In this document: positions 35,063 through 44,943 of the stretch, piece after piece
How positions within the stretch are numbered: position 1 is the first letter of the stretch
Layout of the letters: each line of letters starts with the position of its first letter
NCBI RefSeq assembly: GCF_020858115.1
Contig: NZ_JACYMM010000003.1
Location: 496,001 to 560,000 of the forward strand
Source: Janthinobacterium sp. FW305-129
GTDB lineage: Bacteria > Pseudomonadota > Gammaproteobacteria > Burkholderiales > Burkholderiaceae_D
Reading direction: 5' to 3'
DNA: 64,000 nt
The notes under the pieces: generated by a model
Databases searched by the model: none
What the model saw: the letters and a program-made list of their open reading frames with translations, nothing else
Told to the model about the DNA's origin: nothing
Program-made: the position numbers and the translations under genes

Positions 35063-38000
35063 TACACCGCCGCTTCCACTGCCACTTTATTCACCGCCTC
35101 GGAGAGCGTCCACACGTCCAGCATGGCTTGCTCCAGTTCCGTCGCCGCCACATAGGCCGACAGGCCCAGCGCGCCCGTCACCGCATCGACGGCCTGGCCC
35201 GCATTGCCTTGCTCGGCGCGCGCCAGCACCTGCGTCAGCAGACGCTGTTGCGTGCGGCGCAGGGCTTGCTGCGCATAGTTGCGCAACTGTTCCTGCGACT
35301 TGCCTTGCGCGGCCAGCTTCAGGCCACGCTCCAGCGTGTCGATGCCCGCCTGGCTGCGCAGGGCCAGGCCCACTTGCAGGAAGGCGGCCAGGTCCATCGA
35401 GGCAGGGCGCGGCACGGACAGGGCCGGGAACAGGAAGCCGGCAACGACTTCCAGCGCATCGACCGCATCCCACGCCTGCACGAAGGCGGGCGTCAAGCCC
35501 GGCACCAGCGCCGCTTCCGACTTGATGCCGACGGCTTTGAGCAGCTCGCGCTTCGATTCCGCACCAAACAGGCCAGTCAGCTCGGCCAGGCCGGCGCCGC
35601 GCAGTTGCTCGGCCGGCACGGACAGCACGCCGGCGATCATCGTCTGCTGCAGCACGCGCGTTTGCGCATCGACCCTGATCGACACGTCGCGCGGCACCGT
35701 CAGGGCATCCGCGTCGAGCGCGTCGAACACGGGCGCCAGGTTCAGCGCCACCCAGGCCTGGCCCCAGGCCAGAATCACTGCCGACTCGTCCACGCCATGT
35801 TCGGCCGCCAGGTTGCGGATCATCAGCGGGCCGCAGCGGTTGATCACTTCATTGGCCAGCACGGTCGCCAGGATGGCATTGGCCAGCGGATGGTCGAGCG
35901 CCGAACGGGTTGCCACCAGCAAGGATGGGAAGTAGGGTTTGAGCACCGGCTCGGCCCACGTTTCGTCCGTCAAAGGCAAGGCGGACAGGATGCGCTTGAA
36001 GCGGTTCTTCACGTTGGCGATCACCACCGCCAGTTCCGGCGTGGTCAGGCCACGGCCGTCTGCCTTGCGACGTGCCAGTTCGGCCACCGACGGCAGTTGC
36101 TCCAGTTCGCGCGACAGGGCGCCCTCTTCTTCCAGGCTGGCGATCAGGGCGGCATAGCCATCCTGCACGGTGCTTTCGCCTTGCGCCTGCAACTCGCGCA
36201 CCAGCAAATGCGTCTGCTGCGTGTTGTCGCGCAAGACCAGGCGTTCGACGTCGTCCGTCATCGCATACAGCTCGCGGTTGCGTTCGGCTTCCGTCAGCTT
36301 GCCCGCATTGACTTCCACGTCCAGCCAGATTTTCACGTTCACTTCATGGTCCGAGCAATCCACGCCGGCCGAATTGTCGATCGCATCGGTGAAGATGCGT
36401 CCGCCCGCCAGCGCGAACTCGATACGGCCGGCCTGCGTCGCACCCAAATTCCCCCCTTCGGCCACGACCTTCACGCGCAGCTCATTGCCGCTGACGCGGA
36501 TATGGTCATTCGCGCGGTCCTTCACCTGTGCGTGCGTCTCGGTCGATGCCTTGATGTAGGTGCCGATGCCGCCGTTGTAGAACAGGTCCACGGGCGACTT
36601 CAGGATACGGTGCATCAGTTCTTCCGGCGCCAGCGAGGTTTCTGCGATATCGAGCGCGGCGCGGATCTGCGGCGACAGCTCAATCGTGCGCGCGGAACGC
36701 GGATACACGCCGCCGCCTGCCGAAATCAGCTCCTTGTTGTAATCGTCCCACGAGGAGCGCGGCAAGGCGAACAGGCGCGCGCGTTCGTCGAACGAGACGG
36801 CGACGTCCGGTGTCGGGTCGAGGAAGATGTGGCGGTGGTCGAATGCGGCCACCAGTTTCAGCTGGCGCGACAGCAATACGCCATTGCCGAACACGTCGCC
36901 CGACATGTCGCCCACGCCGACCATGGTGACCGGGGTGGTATTGAGGTCGTGGTCCATCTCATAGAAGTGGCGCTTCACGGCTTCGAATGCGCCCTTGGCC
37001 GTGATGCCCAGCTTCTTGTGGTCGTAGCCGTTCGAGCCGCCCGAGGCGAAGGCGTCGCCGAGCCAGAAACCGCGCTGCACGGCGATGCCGTTGGCGATGT
37101 CCGAGAACGTGGCCGTGCCCTTGTCGGCGGCCACCACCAGGTACGGGTCGGCGTCGTCGAAGCAGACGGTGTCGACCGGCGGGACGATATTGCCAAGCGA
37201 GCGGTTGTCCGTCACTTCCAGCAGGCTGGAAATGAACAGGCGGTAGACGGCTTCGCCTTCGGCCGCGATGGTTTCACGCACGGCGTCCTTCGGCATCATC
37301 TTGCAGACAAAACCACCCTTCGCGCCGGCCGGCACGATGACGGCATTTTTGACCATCTGGGCCTTGACGAGGCCCAGCACTTCGGTGCGGTAGTCTTCCA
37401 TGCGGTCGGACCAGCGCAAGCCGCCACGGGCGACGGGGCCGCCGCGCAGGTGCACGCCTTCGAAGCGGCGCGAGAAGACAAAAATCTCGCGGTAAGGACG
37501 CGGTTCCGGCACCAGCGCCAGGCTGCTGGTGTCGAACTTGAAGATGATCTTGTCGCCTTGTTGATTGTTCTGGAAGTAGCTGGTGCGCAGGGTGGCGGCC
37601 ATCAGGTCGGCCAGCGCGCCGAGGATTTCCTCGGTATCGGCGTGGTTCACGGATGGCAGGCCGGCCTTGATGGCGGCGATTGCCTCCAGGGCGGCTGCAT
37701 GCTGCGCGTCGGACAGCGAAGGATCAAAGCGCTGCAGGAAGGCTTCGACCAGGGCTTTGACCTGGGCCGGCTGCTTGCGCAGGCTTTCGGCGATGTAGCG
37801 CACCGAGAAGCGGCTGCCCGTCTGGCGCCAGTAGCTGGTGTAGGCGCGCACCAGCTGCACTTCGCGCGTCGACAAGCCGCCTTCGATGACGAGGCCATTC
37901 AGGCGGCCATCTTCGGCCGTGTCGTTGAACAGGGCGGCAAACAATTCCTGCGCCACGGCGACGACCGATGGCTGCGCCAGTTTCGCCGCGCTGGCGGCAT

Positions 38001-39777
38001 CGACCGTCAGGCTGGTGACGAAATAGCGCGTGGTATCAAGCAGCGAAACCGAGTATGCCTGTTCGCGGTCGATGGCCACGCCCGCATTGTGCAGGGCCGG
38101 CAAAATGGTCGACAGCGGCGGCACCTTGTTGGCCGAGTACAGGCGAATGGTGGTAACGGCGCCCGTCTCGATGCGCACGGCCACGTGCGCCGGATCGGTA
38201 TTGCGCAGGATGGTGTCGAGGTCGCGGAAGGCGACGGCCGGCGCGGTGGCGGCCACGTAGTCGAGCGGCAAAGTAGCGCAGAGTTTGCGCAGGCTGGCGC
38301 GCAGGGCCACGTCGGGCACGGCGTCGGCCACGGCGGCAAAGCCGTTATGCCAGCCATCGAGCACGCCCAGCAGCGGCTGTTCGATATCCGTTTCCAGATC
38401 CAGCGGGTAGCGCGCGGCGTGGGCGATCAGGTAGACGCGCGCCAGGGGGCCATCGGCCACCAGGGTTTGCGTGCTCACATGCGTGGCGCCGGAACTGGCT
38501 TGCAGGGCTTTTGCCAGGCTCGATGCGACGCTGGCGCTGTAGCGCTCGCGCGGCAGGTAGACCAGCACGTTCAGGTGGCGCGCGTACACGTCGCGGCGCG
38601 CGAAGACCTTGGTGCGCGGCTGCTTGTACAGCGAAACGACGGAACCGCATACTTGCGCCAGCCAGTCCAGGTCCGCTTCCAGCGCTTCGGTGCGCGGCAG
38701 GGATTCGAGGATTTCGCGGAATTTCTCGGCGCGGAAGCCTTGCTGGCGCACGCCGGCCAGGCTCAATACCTTGGCCACGCGGCCGCGCGCAAACGGCAGC
38801 GCCGCCAACGGGGTTGAATTGCCGGCGCGGGTGAACAGGCCGACGAAGCAATGCTCGCCCAGGATCGCGCCTTGCGCATCCATGTCGCGCACGCCGATGA
38901 AGTCCAGCTGCTGGTCGCGGTGCAAAGTACCCGCCACGTCGGCCTTGACGATGGACAGCGCCGAGTCGCGCTTGGCCAGGGTGTCGAAGTCGCCGGGAAT
39001 ATTCGCCAGGCAGGTGCCGTACACGGGGTGCGCCGTATCCTGCAGCACGCCGACGCGGCTCGGGATGTCGCGTTCGAGTTCACGCACGCCCGGCTTGACG
39101 CGGTAATAGGCGTAGCCGAATACTTCAAAGCCGCCGCTGCGGGCCCATTCCAGGAAGGCGGCCACTTCCGCGCCCTCTTCGCCATGCTGCGCTGCAGCCG
39201 TGGCGACGGTGGCCAGGCGCTCGCTCATGGCGGCGGCATCGCGGCGCACGACGGCAGCGTCACGCGCGACCGTCTCCAGGGCGGCGACCAGCGCGGCCAG
39301 GGCTTCCGGCGCCAGCTCTTCGTCGAGCAGCACCAGCACATACGATTCGAGCGGGTCGCCCGGCTGGCGCACCGCTTCCACGCTGCCATCAAGAGCGCGG
39401 CGCACGGGCAGCACGGTATTCATCACGCCGCGCACGGCCAGGTGCTGGCGGCGCATGGCCATGACGATGGAATCGACCAGGTAAGGCATGTCTTCGTTCA
39501 GGATCAGCAAGGCGCTCGCCATGCCGCCACGGCCATCCGCATAACGCAGGGTGGCGATTTGGCAGCCGCTGCCGGTGCGCTTGGCCGCTTGCGTGAAGCC
39601 GTCAACCAGCACGGGCGCCAGGCTATCGGGCGCGATGTCGGCCAGGTCTTCGGCGTCGAGCGAGTCGAGCCATGCCTGCACCAGCTGCACGACAGGCGCC
39701 GCCGCCTTGCCTGCATTGCCAGCCGCGTTAATCAGCTCCAGCGTTTGTGTACGCAAATCTTGTGGCGTGTGATTCAT
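35062..39777 (-). CDS. gdhB: NAD-specific glutamate dehydrogenase, large (about 170 kDa) type
   Basis: 1571 residues, slightly shorter than pseudomonad GdhB. Long N-terminal regulatory part with ACT-like segments, a catalytic core around residues 770-1200 (GGLRWSDRMEDYRTEVLGL; KNAVIVPAGAKGGFV with the active-site Lys; TPDVAVSFDERARLF), and a helical C-terminus. It deaminates glutamate to 2-oxoglutarate and ammonium using NAD. GGAG lies eight bases before the ATG. It sits between astB (149-base gap) and astE (1-base overlap), so the glutamate made by the AST pathway is oxidised by a product of the same cluster. In P. aeruginosa gdhB is a separate locus under ArgR. Confidence 0.95.
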   Translation of the reverse strand: MNHTPQDLRTQTLELINAAGNAGKAAAPVVQLVQAWLDSLDAEDLADIAPDSLAPVLVDGFTQAAKRTGSGCQIATLRYADGRGGMASALLILNEDMPYLVDSIVMAMRRQHLAVRGVMNTVLPVRRALDGSVEAVRQPGDPLESYVLVLLDEELAPEALAALVAALETVARDAAVVRRDAAAMSERLATVATAAAQHGEEGAEVAAFLEWARSGGFEVFGYAYYRVKPGVRELERDIPSRVGVLQDTAHPVYGTCLANIPGDFDTLAKRDSALSIVKADVAGTLHRDQQLDFIGVRDMDAQGAILGEHCFVGLFTRAGNSTPLAALPFARGRVAKVLSLAGVRQQGFRAEKFREILESLPRTEALEADLDWLAQVCGSVVSLYKQPRTKVFARRDVYARHLNVLVYLPRERYSASVASSLAKALQASSGATHVSTQTLVADGPLARVYLIAHAARYPLDLETDIEQPLLGVLDGWHNGFAAVADAVPDVALRASLRKLCATLPLDYVAATAPAVAFRDLDTILRNTDPAHVAVRIETGAVTTIRLYSANKVPPLSTILPALHNAGVAIDREQAYSVSLLDTTRYFVTSLTVDAASAAKLAQPSVVAVAQELFAALFNDTAEDGRLNGLVIEGGLSTREVQLVRAYTSYWRQTGSRFSVRYIAESLRKQPAQVKALVEAFLQRFDPSLSDAQHAAALEAIAAIKAGLPSVNHADTEEILGALADLMAATLRTSYFQNNQQGDKIIFKFDTSSLALVPEPRPYREIFVFSRRFEGVHLRGGPVARGGLRWSDRMEDYRTEVLGLVKAQMVKNAVIVPAGAKGGFVCKMMPKDAVRETIAAEGEAVYRLFISSLLEVTDNRSLGNIVPPVDTVCFDDADPYLVVAADKGTATFSDIANGIAVQRGFWLGDAFASGGSNGYDHKKLGITAKGAFEAVKRHFYEMDHDLNTTPVTMVGVGDMSGDVFGNGVLLSRQLKLVAAFDHRHIFLDPTPDVAVSFDERARLFALPRSSWDDYNKELISAGGGVYPRSARTIELSPQIRAALDIAETSLAPEELMHRILKSPVDLFYNGGIGTYIKASTETHAQVKDRANDHIRVSGNELRVKVVAEGGNLGATQAGRIEFALAGGRIFTDAIDNSAGVDCSDHEVNVKIWLDVEVNAGKLTEAERNRELYAMTDDVERLVLRDNTQQTHLLVRELQAQGESTVQDGYAALIASLEEEGALSRELEQLPSVAELARRKADGRGLTTPELAVVIANVKNRFKRILSALPLTDETWAEPVLKPYFPSLLVATRSALDHPLANAILATVLANEVINRCGPLMIRNLAAEHGVDESAVILAWGQAWVALNLAPVFDALDADALTVPRDVSIRVDAQTRVLQQTMIAGVLSVPAEQLRGAGLAELTGLFGAESKRELLKAVGIKSEAALVPGLTPAFVQAWDAVDALEVVAGFLFPALSVPRPASMDLAAFLQVGLALRSQAGIDTLERGLKLAAQGKSQEQLRNYAQQALRRTQQRLLTQVLARAEQGNAGQAVDAVTGALGLSAYVAATELEQAMLDVWTLSEAVNKVAVEAAV

Positions 39778-39926
39778 CTTGCATCTCCATTACGGTAATG
39801 TGAATGTCCAACGCTGTCGTTCGGGCTTGTGGCTGGGCGGCAGCGGTGTCAAGAGACGGGGGTCGCCCGTCCAATTCTGTGCTACGGATAGTCTGTCTCG
39901 GATTTTTTCTGTGTGTTTTCTATCGC

Positions 39927-41267
39927 CTACAAGTCGTACAATCCCGGTAAGTTGAGGATGATCGTCAATTCTTCAAGCGCCGCATGCACTTCCAGCGCCA
40001 GCTGCGGGTCGGCCAGGTCACCCGGCTCCAGATGGTCGCGGTAGTGTTTTTCCACCCACTGCACCAGCCGATGGTACAGCGTTTCCGTCATGATCACGCC
40101 CTGGTGCATGGCGCGCGCCTCGGTTTCCGTCAGGGCCACGCGCAAACGCAGGCAAGCGGGCCCGCCGCCGTTGCGCATGCTCTGGCGCAGGTCGAAATGG
40201 ATCAGTTCATCAATGGGTCCACCGCTGGCCACCAGGCCTTCCAGGTAGCGCGACACGGCGCGGTTTTCCTGGCATTCCTGCGGTATCACCAGCGCCATCT
40301 TGCCGCCCTCTTTCGTCAGCAACTGGCTGTTGAACAGATAGCTGGTCACCGCATCCTGGATCGGCACCTGGCCCGTGTCCACGCGCAAGGCTTGCAGTTC
40401 CGTCCCGGTGGCGGCGACGGCGCGGCGCAGCTGCGACAGACTTTCCCCTTCATCGGCAAACGCCTGTTCGTGATAGAACAGCACATTGCCATTGCCGACG
40501 GCGATGACGTCGTTATGGAACACGCCCTGGTCGATCACTTCCGGATTCTGCTGCACGTACACGGTGCGCTTCGCTTCCAGGCCATGCAGGCGCGCCACGG
40601 CTTGCGACGCTTCCAGCGTCTGGCGCGCCGGATAGCGCTTCGGCGACGGAGCGGAAGGATCGAACTCCACCCGGCCATACACGAACAATTCAACGGACGG
40701 CGCGCCGTGGTTCGCGCCCAAACGCGTGTGGTTGGCCGCGCCCTCGTCGCCAAAGGCGGGCGTCGACGGCAGCGCGTCGTGCACGGCGAAGTGCTTGTCG
40801 TCGCTGAAAATGGCGCGTAGGCTGCGCGCCGACTGCGCGTGCTCGAAGGCGCGGTGCAGCTTGTTATTCAGGTTGGCGGCCGTGAAATGCACGCGGCCAT
40901 CTTGCGTGTCCGCCGACGGGCTGACCGTGGCGGCATTCGCTGTCCACATGGGCGAGGCGGAATAGGCGCAGGCCAGGATGACGGGCGATTCCTGGTAGGC
41001 GCGCGCCAGCACCTCGGCGTCCGTGCCCGTGAAACCGATGGAGCGCAGCAGGCGGAAATTCGGCCGGTCCTGCGGCGGCAGCAAGGCTTGCGCAAAGCCG
41101 CGCGCGGCCAGGGCGCGCATCTTGGCCAGGCCCTGCAAGGCGGCCTGCTTCGGATTCGAAGCGCTTTTCACATTGCTGAACGAGGCCACGTTGCCGAACG
41201 ACAGTCCGGCATAGTTATGCGATGGCCCGACCAGGCCGTCAAAATTGTATTCGCGCGTGCTGTGCAT
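39927..41267 (-). CDS. astB: N-succinylarginine dihydrolase
   Basis: 446 residues, the length of E. coli AstB (447). Catalytic residues of the amidinotransferase-like fold are visible: [18 protein letters not shown] at the N-terminus and the active-site Cys in [12 protein letters not shown] near the C-terminus. It converts N2-succinylarginine to N2-succinylornithine, two NH3 and CO2, the second AST step. AAGGA precedes ATG 41267 by about eight bases; the gene starts nine bases after astD. Confidence 0.96.
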   Translation of the reverse strand: MHSTREYNFDGLVGPSHNYAGLSFGNVASFSNVKSASNPKQAALQGLAKMRALAARGFAQALLPPQDRPNFRLLRSIGFTGTDAEVLARAYQESPVILACAYSASPMWTANAATVSPSADTQDGRVHFTAANLNNKLHRAFEHAQSARSLRAIFSDDKHFAVHDALPSTPAFGDEGAANHTRLGANHGAPSVELFVYGRVEFDPSAPSPKRYPARQTLEASQAVARLHGLEAKRTVYVQQNPEVIDQGVFHNDVIAVGNGNVLFYHEQAFADEGESLSQLRRAVAATGTELQALRVDTGQVPIQDAVTSYLFNSQLLTKEGGKMALVIPQECQENRAVSRYLEGLVASGGPIDELIHFDLRQSMRNGGGPACLRLRVALTETEARAMHQGVIMTETLYHRLVQWVEKHYRDHLEPGDLADPQLALEVHAALEELTIILNLPGLYDL

Positions 41268-41276
41268 GGGGTTTCC

Positions 41277-42758
41277 TTAAAAATTCAGGCCGGGCGACAG
41301 CTTGGCCGGCAGTTCCAATACGCTGTTCTCGATCGACGCGACCGGGTAGGCGCAATAGTCGGCTGCGTAATACGCGCTAGGACGGTGGTTGCCCGACTTG
41401 CCGATGCCGCCAAACGGCGCCGTGCTGGCCGCGCCCGTGGTCGGACGATTCCAGTTGATGATGCCGGCGCGCGCGCGCGTTTGAAAAGTTTGCCACAGGG
41501 CAGGATCGTCGGACAGCAGCGCCGCGGCCAGGCCGAATTCGGTGGCGTTGGCGACCTTCAGGGCCGCATCGAAATCGGCCACGCGTATCACTTGCAGCAG
41601 GGGGCCGAACCATTCTTCGTCGGGGATGCCGGCGGCAGCGGTGACGTCGACGATGCCGGCCGTGACAAAGCCCGCCTCGGGATTCAACTGGCGCATCTGC
41701 AGCAGGGTGGTGCCGCCCTTGGCGACCATGTCCGCCTGCGCCTGCACCAGGCGCGCGGCTACGGCACTGGACACCACTGGCCCCATGAACGGCTGCGGCT
41801 GTGCGTCAGAGGCGCCGATGCCCAGTTTCGCCGCCACTTCCACCAGGCGCGCCACAAAAGCGGCACCAAAGGCGTTGTCCTGTACCACCAGGCGGCGCGC
41901 GCAGGTGCAGCGCTGCCCGGCCGAGACAAAGGCCGAGAAGATCGCGTGGTGCACGGCGGCGTCCACATCCTTCACGTCCCATACGACGAGGGCGTTGTTG
42001 CCGCCCATTTCCAGCGCCAGCATCTTGCCCGGCTGGCCGCCGAACTGGCGGTGCAGGCTGATGCCGGTCTGGCAGGAACCCGTAAACAGCACGCCGTCGA
42101 GGTGCGCATTGGCGCCCAGCGCCACGCCCGTATCGCGCCCGCCGTTGACGAGGTTGACGACGCCATTCGGCAAGCCCGCCTGCTGCCACAGCTGCACGGT
42201 TTTGATGGCCGTGCGCGGCGCGTATTCGCTGGGCTTGAAGACGATGGTGTTACCGGCGATCAGGGCCGGCACGATATGGCCGTTCGGCAGGTGGCCCGGG
42301 AAGTTATACGGGCCGAAGACGCCGAACACGCCATGCGGACGGTGGCGCAGCACGGCATCGCCATCGGCGATCTTGCTTTGCGTGATGCCCGTGCGCGCGT
42401 GGTACGACTGTACCGAAATATCGATCTTGTTGGCCATGGTGGCCACTTCCGTGCGCGACTCCCACAAGGGCTTGCCCACTTCTTCCGAAATCAAGAGCGC
42501 CAGCGCCTCGGCATGCTCCTTGAGCAGCTCGCGAAAGCGCACGCAGATGGCAATGCGCTCGTCGACGGGGGTATCGGCCCACGCTTCAAAGGCCGCGCGG
42601 GCGGCCTGGCAGGCTTGTCCGACTTCTTTCTCGGTCGCTTCCAGGCTGGCCCAGGTCTGCTTGCCGTTCGACGGGTCGATGGTGACGAGTTCGCGGCCCG
42701 TGCCCGGCAGCCAGGCGCCGTTGATGAAGTTCGATTGCGTGGTATTCACATTAGACAT
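41277..42758 (-). CDS. astD: Succinylglutamate semialdehyde dehydrogenase
   Basis: 493 residues from ATG 42758. NAD-dependent aldehyde dehydrogenase fold with LEMGGNNALVVWD (general base Glu) and the catalytic Cys in SAGQRCTCARRL; the ending and length fit AstD (492 in E. coli). It oxidises N-succinylglutamate 5-semialdehyde to N-succinylglutamate, the fourth AST step. The start overlaps the end of the aruG reading frame by eight bases, indicating coupled translation. Confidence 0.96.
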   Translation of the reverse strand: MSNVNTTQSNFINGAWLPGTGRELVTIDPSNGKQTWASLEATEKEVGQACQAARAAFEAWADTPVDERIAICVRFRELLKEHAEALALLISEEVGKPLWESRTEVATMANKIDISVQSYHARTGITQSKIADGDAVLRHRPHGVFGVFGPYNFPGHLPNGHIVPALIAGNTIVFKPSEYAPRTAIKTVQLWQQAGLPNGVVNLVNGGRDTGVALGANAHLDGVLFTGSCQTGISLHRQFGGQPGKMLALEMGGNNALVVWDVKDVDAAVHHAIFSAFVSAGQRCTCARRLVVQDNAFGAAFVARLVEVAAKLGIGASDAQPQPFMGPVVSSAVAARLVQAQADMVAKGGTTLLQMRQLNPEAGFVTAGIVDVTAAAGIPDEEWFGPLLQVIRVADFDAALKVANATEFGLAAALLSDDPALWQTFQTRARAGIINWNRPTTGAASTAPFGGIGKSGNHRPSAYYAADYCAYPVASIENSVLELPAKLSPGLNF

Positions 42759-43803
42759 GGGGATGCTTCCTCGGGTTGAGTGACAAGGTGCGCACGGTAT
42801 CGCCGTGATGGCAGCGCAGCAGATGCAGTTCATCGTCGTCCAGCGCGAGCTTGCCGCTATGCGGATTGGCGCTGGTGACGATCATGCGGAAATCTTTCAG
42901 GTCGGTGTTCGACACCAGGTAAGGTTCGGCCTGGGCGGCGTCGCCGCACGCTTCCGACGCAGCCCCGGCGTCGAGCACGGCCGGCATACTGTCGCGCATG
43001 GCGCGCAGTTCGGAGACGCGCGCCTGCAGCACGGGACCGGCGTCGAAAATGTCGACATAGCCTTCGAAGTGCAAGCCTTCCTGTTCCAGCAAACGGCGCG
43101 CGGGCGCCGTGCTCAGATGCACCTTGCCGATGACTTCCTGCGCCTCGTCGGGCAGGTAGGCCACGTACATGGGCTGGCGCGGCATCAGTTCGGCGATGAA
43201 CGATTTCTTGCCCAGGCTGGTCAGGTCGTCGACGTGGTGGAAATCCATCTTGAAGAAGTGGCGGCCCAGGCCTTCGTAGAACGGCGAGCTGCCGTCCGGC
43301 GCCTGGTAGCCGCGCATCTCCGCGATCAGCTTTTCCGTAAACAGGTGCGGGAACTGGGCGATAAACAGAAACCGGCTTTTCGACAGCAGCTTGCCGTTGT
43401 TGCCGCTGCGGTAATCGGGGTGCAAAAACAGCGAGCACAGTTCCGTGCTGCCCGTCAGGTCGTTCGACAGGTACAAGGTTTCCATGCGCGTAAACACGTC
43501 GAGTTCGCGGCTGGAATGGACCAGGGTGCCGATGCGGTAGTTATAGAACGGCTCTTCCAGGCCCACGGCGCCCTTGATGGCGCACACGCCGGCCAGGCGG
43601 CCCGTGTCGGTATCCTCCATGACGAACATGTAGTCGCGCTTGTCGGGCGCGATGGTTTCGGCGAACGAGGCGCAGGCAATCGCCAAGCGGTCGCCCAGCA
43701 TTTTCATGTCCGGCTTGAGGGTGGTCATGCCGGTGCCGACCTGGCTGGCCAGGCCGTACAGGGCATCGAGGTCATTGGCGTTGATGGCGCGTACTACTAG
43801 CAT
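42751..43803 (-). CDS. aruG: Arginine N-succinyltransferase, beta subunit (AstA/AruG family)
   Basis: 350 residues from ATG 43803. AstA fold (two GNAT-like lobes) with MLVVRAINANDLDALYGLA, YNYRIGTLVHSSREL, ELCSLFLHPDYR and YQAPDGSSPFYEGLGRHFFKMDFH. It transfers succinyl from succinyl-CoA to the alpha-amino group of arginine, the first AST step. Together with the preceding gene it forms the two-subunit enzyme known from Pseudomonas (AruF/AruG), in contrast to the single AstA of E. coli. Which of the pair is AruF or AruG is assigned here by gene order only. Confidence 0.93.
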   Translation of the reverse strand: MLVVRAINANDLDALYGLASQVGTGMTTLKPDMKMLGDRLAIACASFAETIAPDKRDYMFVMEDTDTGRLAGVCAIKGAVGLEEPFYNYRIGTLVHSSRELDVFTRMETLYLSNDLTGSTELCSLFLHPDYRSGNNGKLLSKSRFLFIAQFPHLFTEKLIAEMRGYQAPDGSSPFYEGLGRHFFKMDFHHVDDLTSLGKKSFIAELMPRQPMYVAYLPDEAQEVIGKVHLSTAPARRLLEQEGLHFEGYVDIFDAGPVLQARVSELRAMRDSMPAVLDAGAASEACGDAAQAEPYLVSNTDLKDFRMIVTSANPHSGKLALDDDELHLLRCHHGDTVRTLSLNPRKHPHV

Positions 43804-43816
43804 AATGTTCTCTCGG

Positions 43817-44848
43817 TTAGATGCGCACGCAAATGACGCTGTCGCCTTCGGCCACGGCCAGCGCTTCCAGCAGCTCGGCCGGCAAGCCAACGGTGTCCTG
43901 CGCTTCGAGCGCATCGCAGGTGAAGGTGACGGCGCGGAAGTTGCGCTCCGCGCCCGAAGCGATCGCGTAATGCACTTTCAGGCCCGTGCGGCTGGGCGTG
44001 ACGCCTGCGACCACGCGGCGCGTGAGCGAGCCCGTAAACGAGCGCAGCGCATGCTTGTGCGCCTGCAGGATCGGGCCGCCATCGAAGATGTCGATGTAAT
44101 CGTCCGCTTCAAAGCCTTCTTCCGTCAGCAAATTGAACGCTAGTTCGCCGCTCGGGTGGATCTGGCCCATGGCCGCCTGCGCGTCGCCAGGCAGCAGGGG
44201 CACGTACACGGGATAGTGCGGCATCAGTTCGACGATCAAGGTGCGGTTGCGGGCGCCGCCGATGACTTTTTCGGCATCGAGGAAATCCATCTGGAAGAAC
44301 TTGCGGCCCAACGCGTCCCAGAACGGCGACTGGCCGTTGGCGTCCGTGATGCCGGCCAGCGGCACGAAGAAGCGATCGCCGAAACGGTGCGGCGCAAGCA
44401 CGGCGAACAGCAGCCGCGCGCGCGACAGCAGGGCCGCTTCCAGGCCCGCCTGCTCCATGTTGCGCACAAAGAAGCCAGACAGCTGCGAGTACGCCGTCAA
44501 CTCCGAGCACAGGGTCAGCGCATGCACGCTGTGGCTGATGTTCAGGTCGCGCGAGACTTGCTGAATGACGTCGTTGCGAAAGGAAAAATAGGTGCCGTTC
44601 GAGCCAGCCGAGGCGAAGATGGCGGCCGTACCGGCAATGCTCTTGTCGAACAGGGATTCAAGCACGAAGAGATACGACTCTTCGCTGGGGATGTCGACAT
44701 GGGCGGCAAACGAGGCGATGGAGCGCTCGACGGAGGCGGCGATTTTCTCGCGCGTCTTCGGCAGGGTATGGACACCCGGCATGGTTACCGCGGCCAGCGC
44801 TTCGAGGGCTGCAATATCCGCAATTTCTACCGGACGGACAACATACAT
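43817..44848 (-). CDS. aruF: Arginine/ornithine N-succinyltransferase, alpha subunit (AstA/AruF family)
   Basis: 343 residues with AAGGAG before the ATG. Paralogue of the next gene: same AstA fold with MYVVRPVEIADIAALEAL, ELTAYSQLSGFFVRNMEQ and GQSPFWDALGRKFFQMDF. In pseudomonads the AruF/AruG heteromer can also succinylate ornithine. Spacing to the beta-subunit gene is 13 bases. A strong GC-rich hairpin separates it from astC upstream and may set the relative expression of the two parts. Confidence 0.93.
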   Translation of the reverse strand: MYVVRPVEIADIAALEALAAVTMPGVHTLPKTREKIAASVERSIASFAAHVDIPSEESYLFVLESLFDKSIAGTAAIFASAGSNGTYFSFRNDVIQQVSRDLNISHSVHALTLCSELTAYSQLSGFFVRNMEQAGLEAALLSRARLLFAVLAPHRFGDRFFVPLAGITDANGQSPFWDALGRKFFQMDFLDAEKVIGGARNRTLIVELMPHYPVYVPLLPGDAQAAMGQIHPSGELAFNLLTEEGFEADDYIDIFDGGPILQAHKHALRSFTGSLTRRVVAGVTPSRTGLKVHYAIASGAERNFRAVTFTCDALEAQDTVGLPAELLEALAVAEGDSVICVRI

Positions 44849-44890
44849 GGGTACTCCTTCAATGCTGACGATGCTGGGGGTAGAACCAAG

Positions 44891-44917
44891 CCGGCCCGCA
44901 GCAAAGCGGCGGGCCGG
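44891..44917 (-). repeat. Intercistronic hairpin between astC and aruF
   Basis: A perfect 9-bp GC stem, CCGGCCCGC (44891-44899) and GCGGGCCGG (44909-44917), with a nine-base loop. No T-run follows, so it is more likely an mRNA-stabilising or processing hairpin than a terminator. Confidence 0.6.
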
Positions 44918-44943
44918 TGATCAAACAGGGAGCGAGGCTAGCC

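Noticed and set aside
35128..38817. A very long plus-strand open frame (over 1200 codons) opposite the glutamate dehydrogenase
   Set aside because: Composition (His, Arg, Gln and Ala-rich, low-complexity) and exact opposition to a well-recognised enzyme show it is an antisense shadow caused by high GC.
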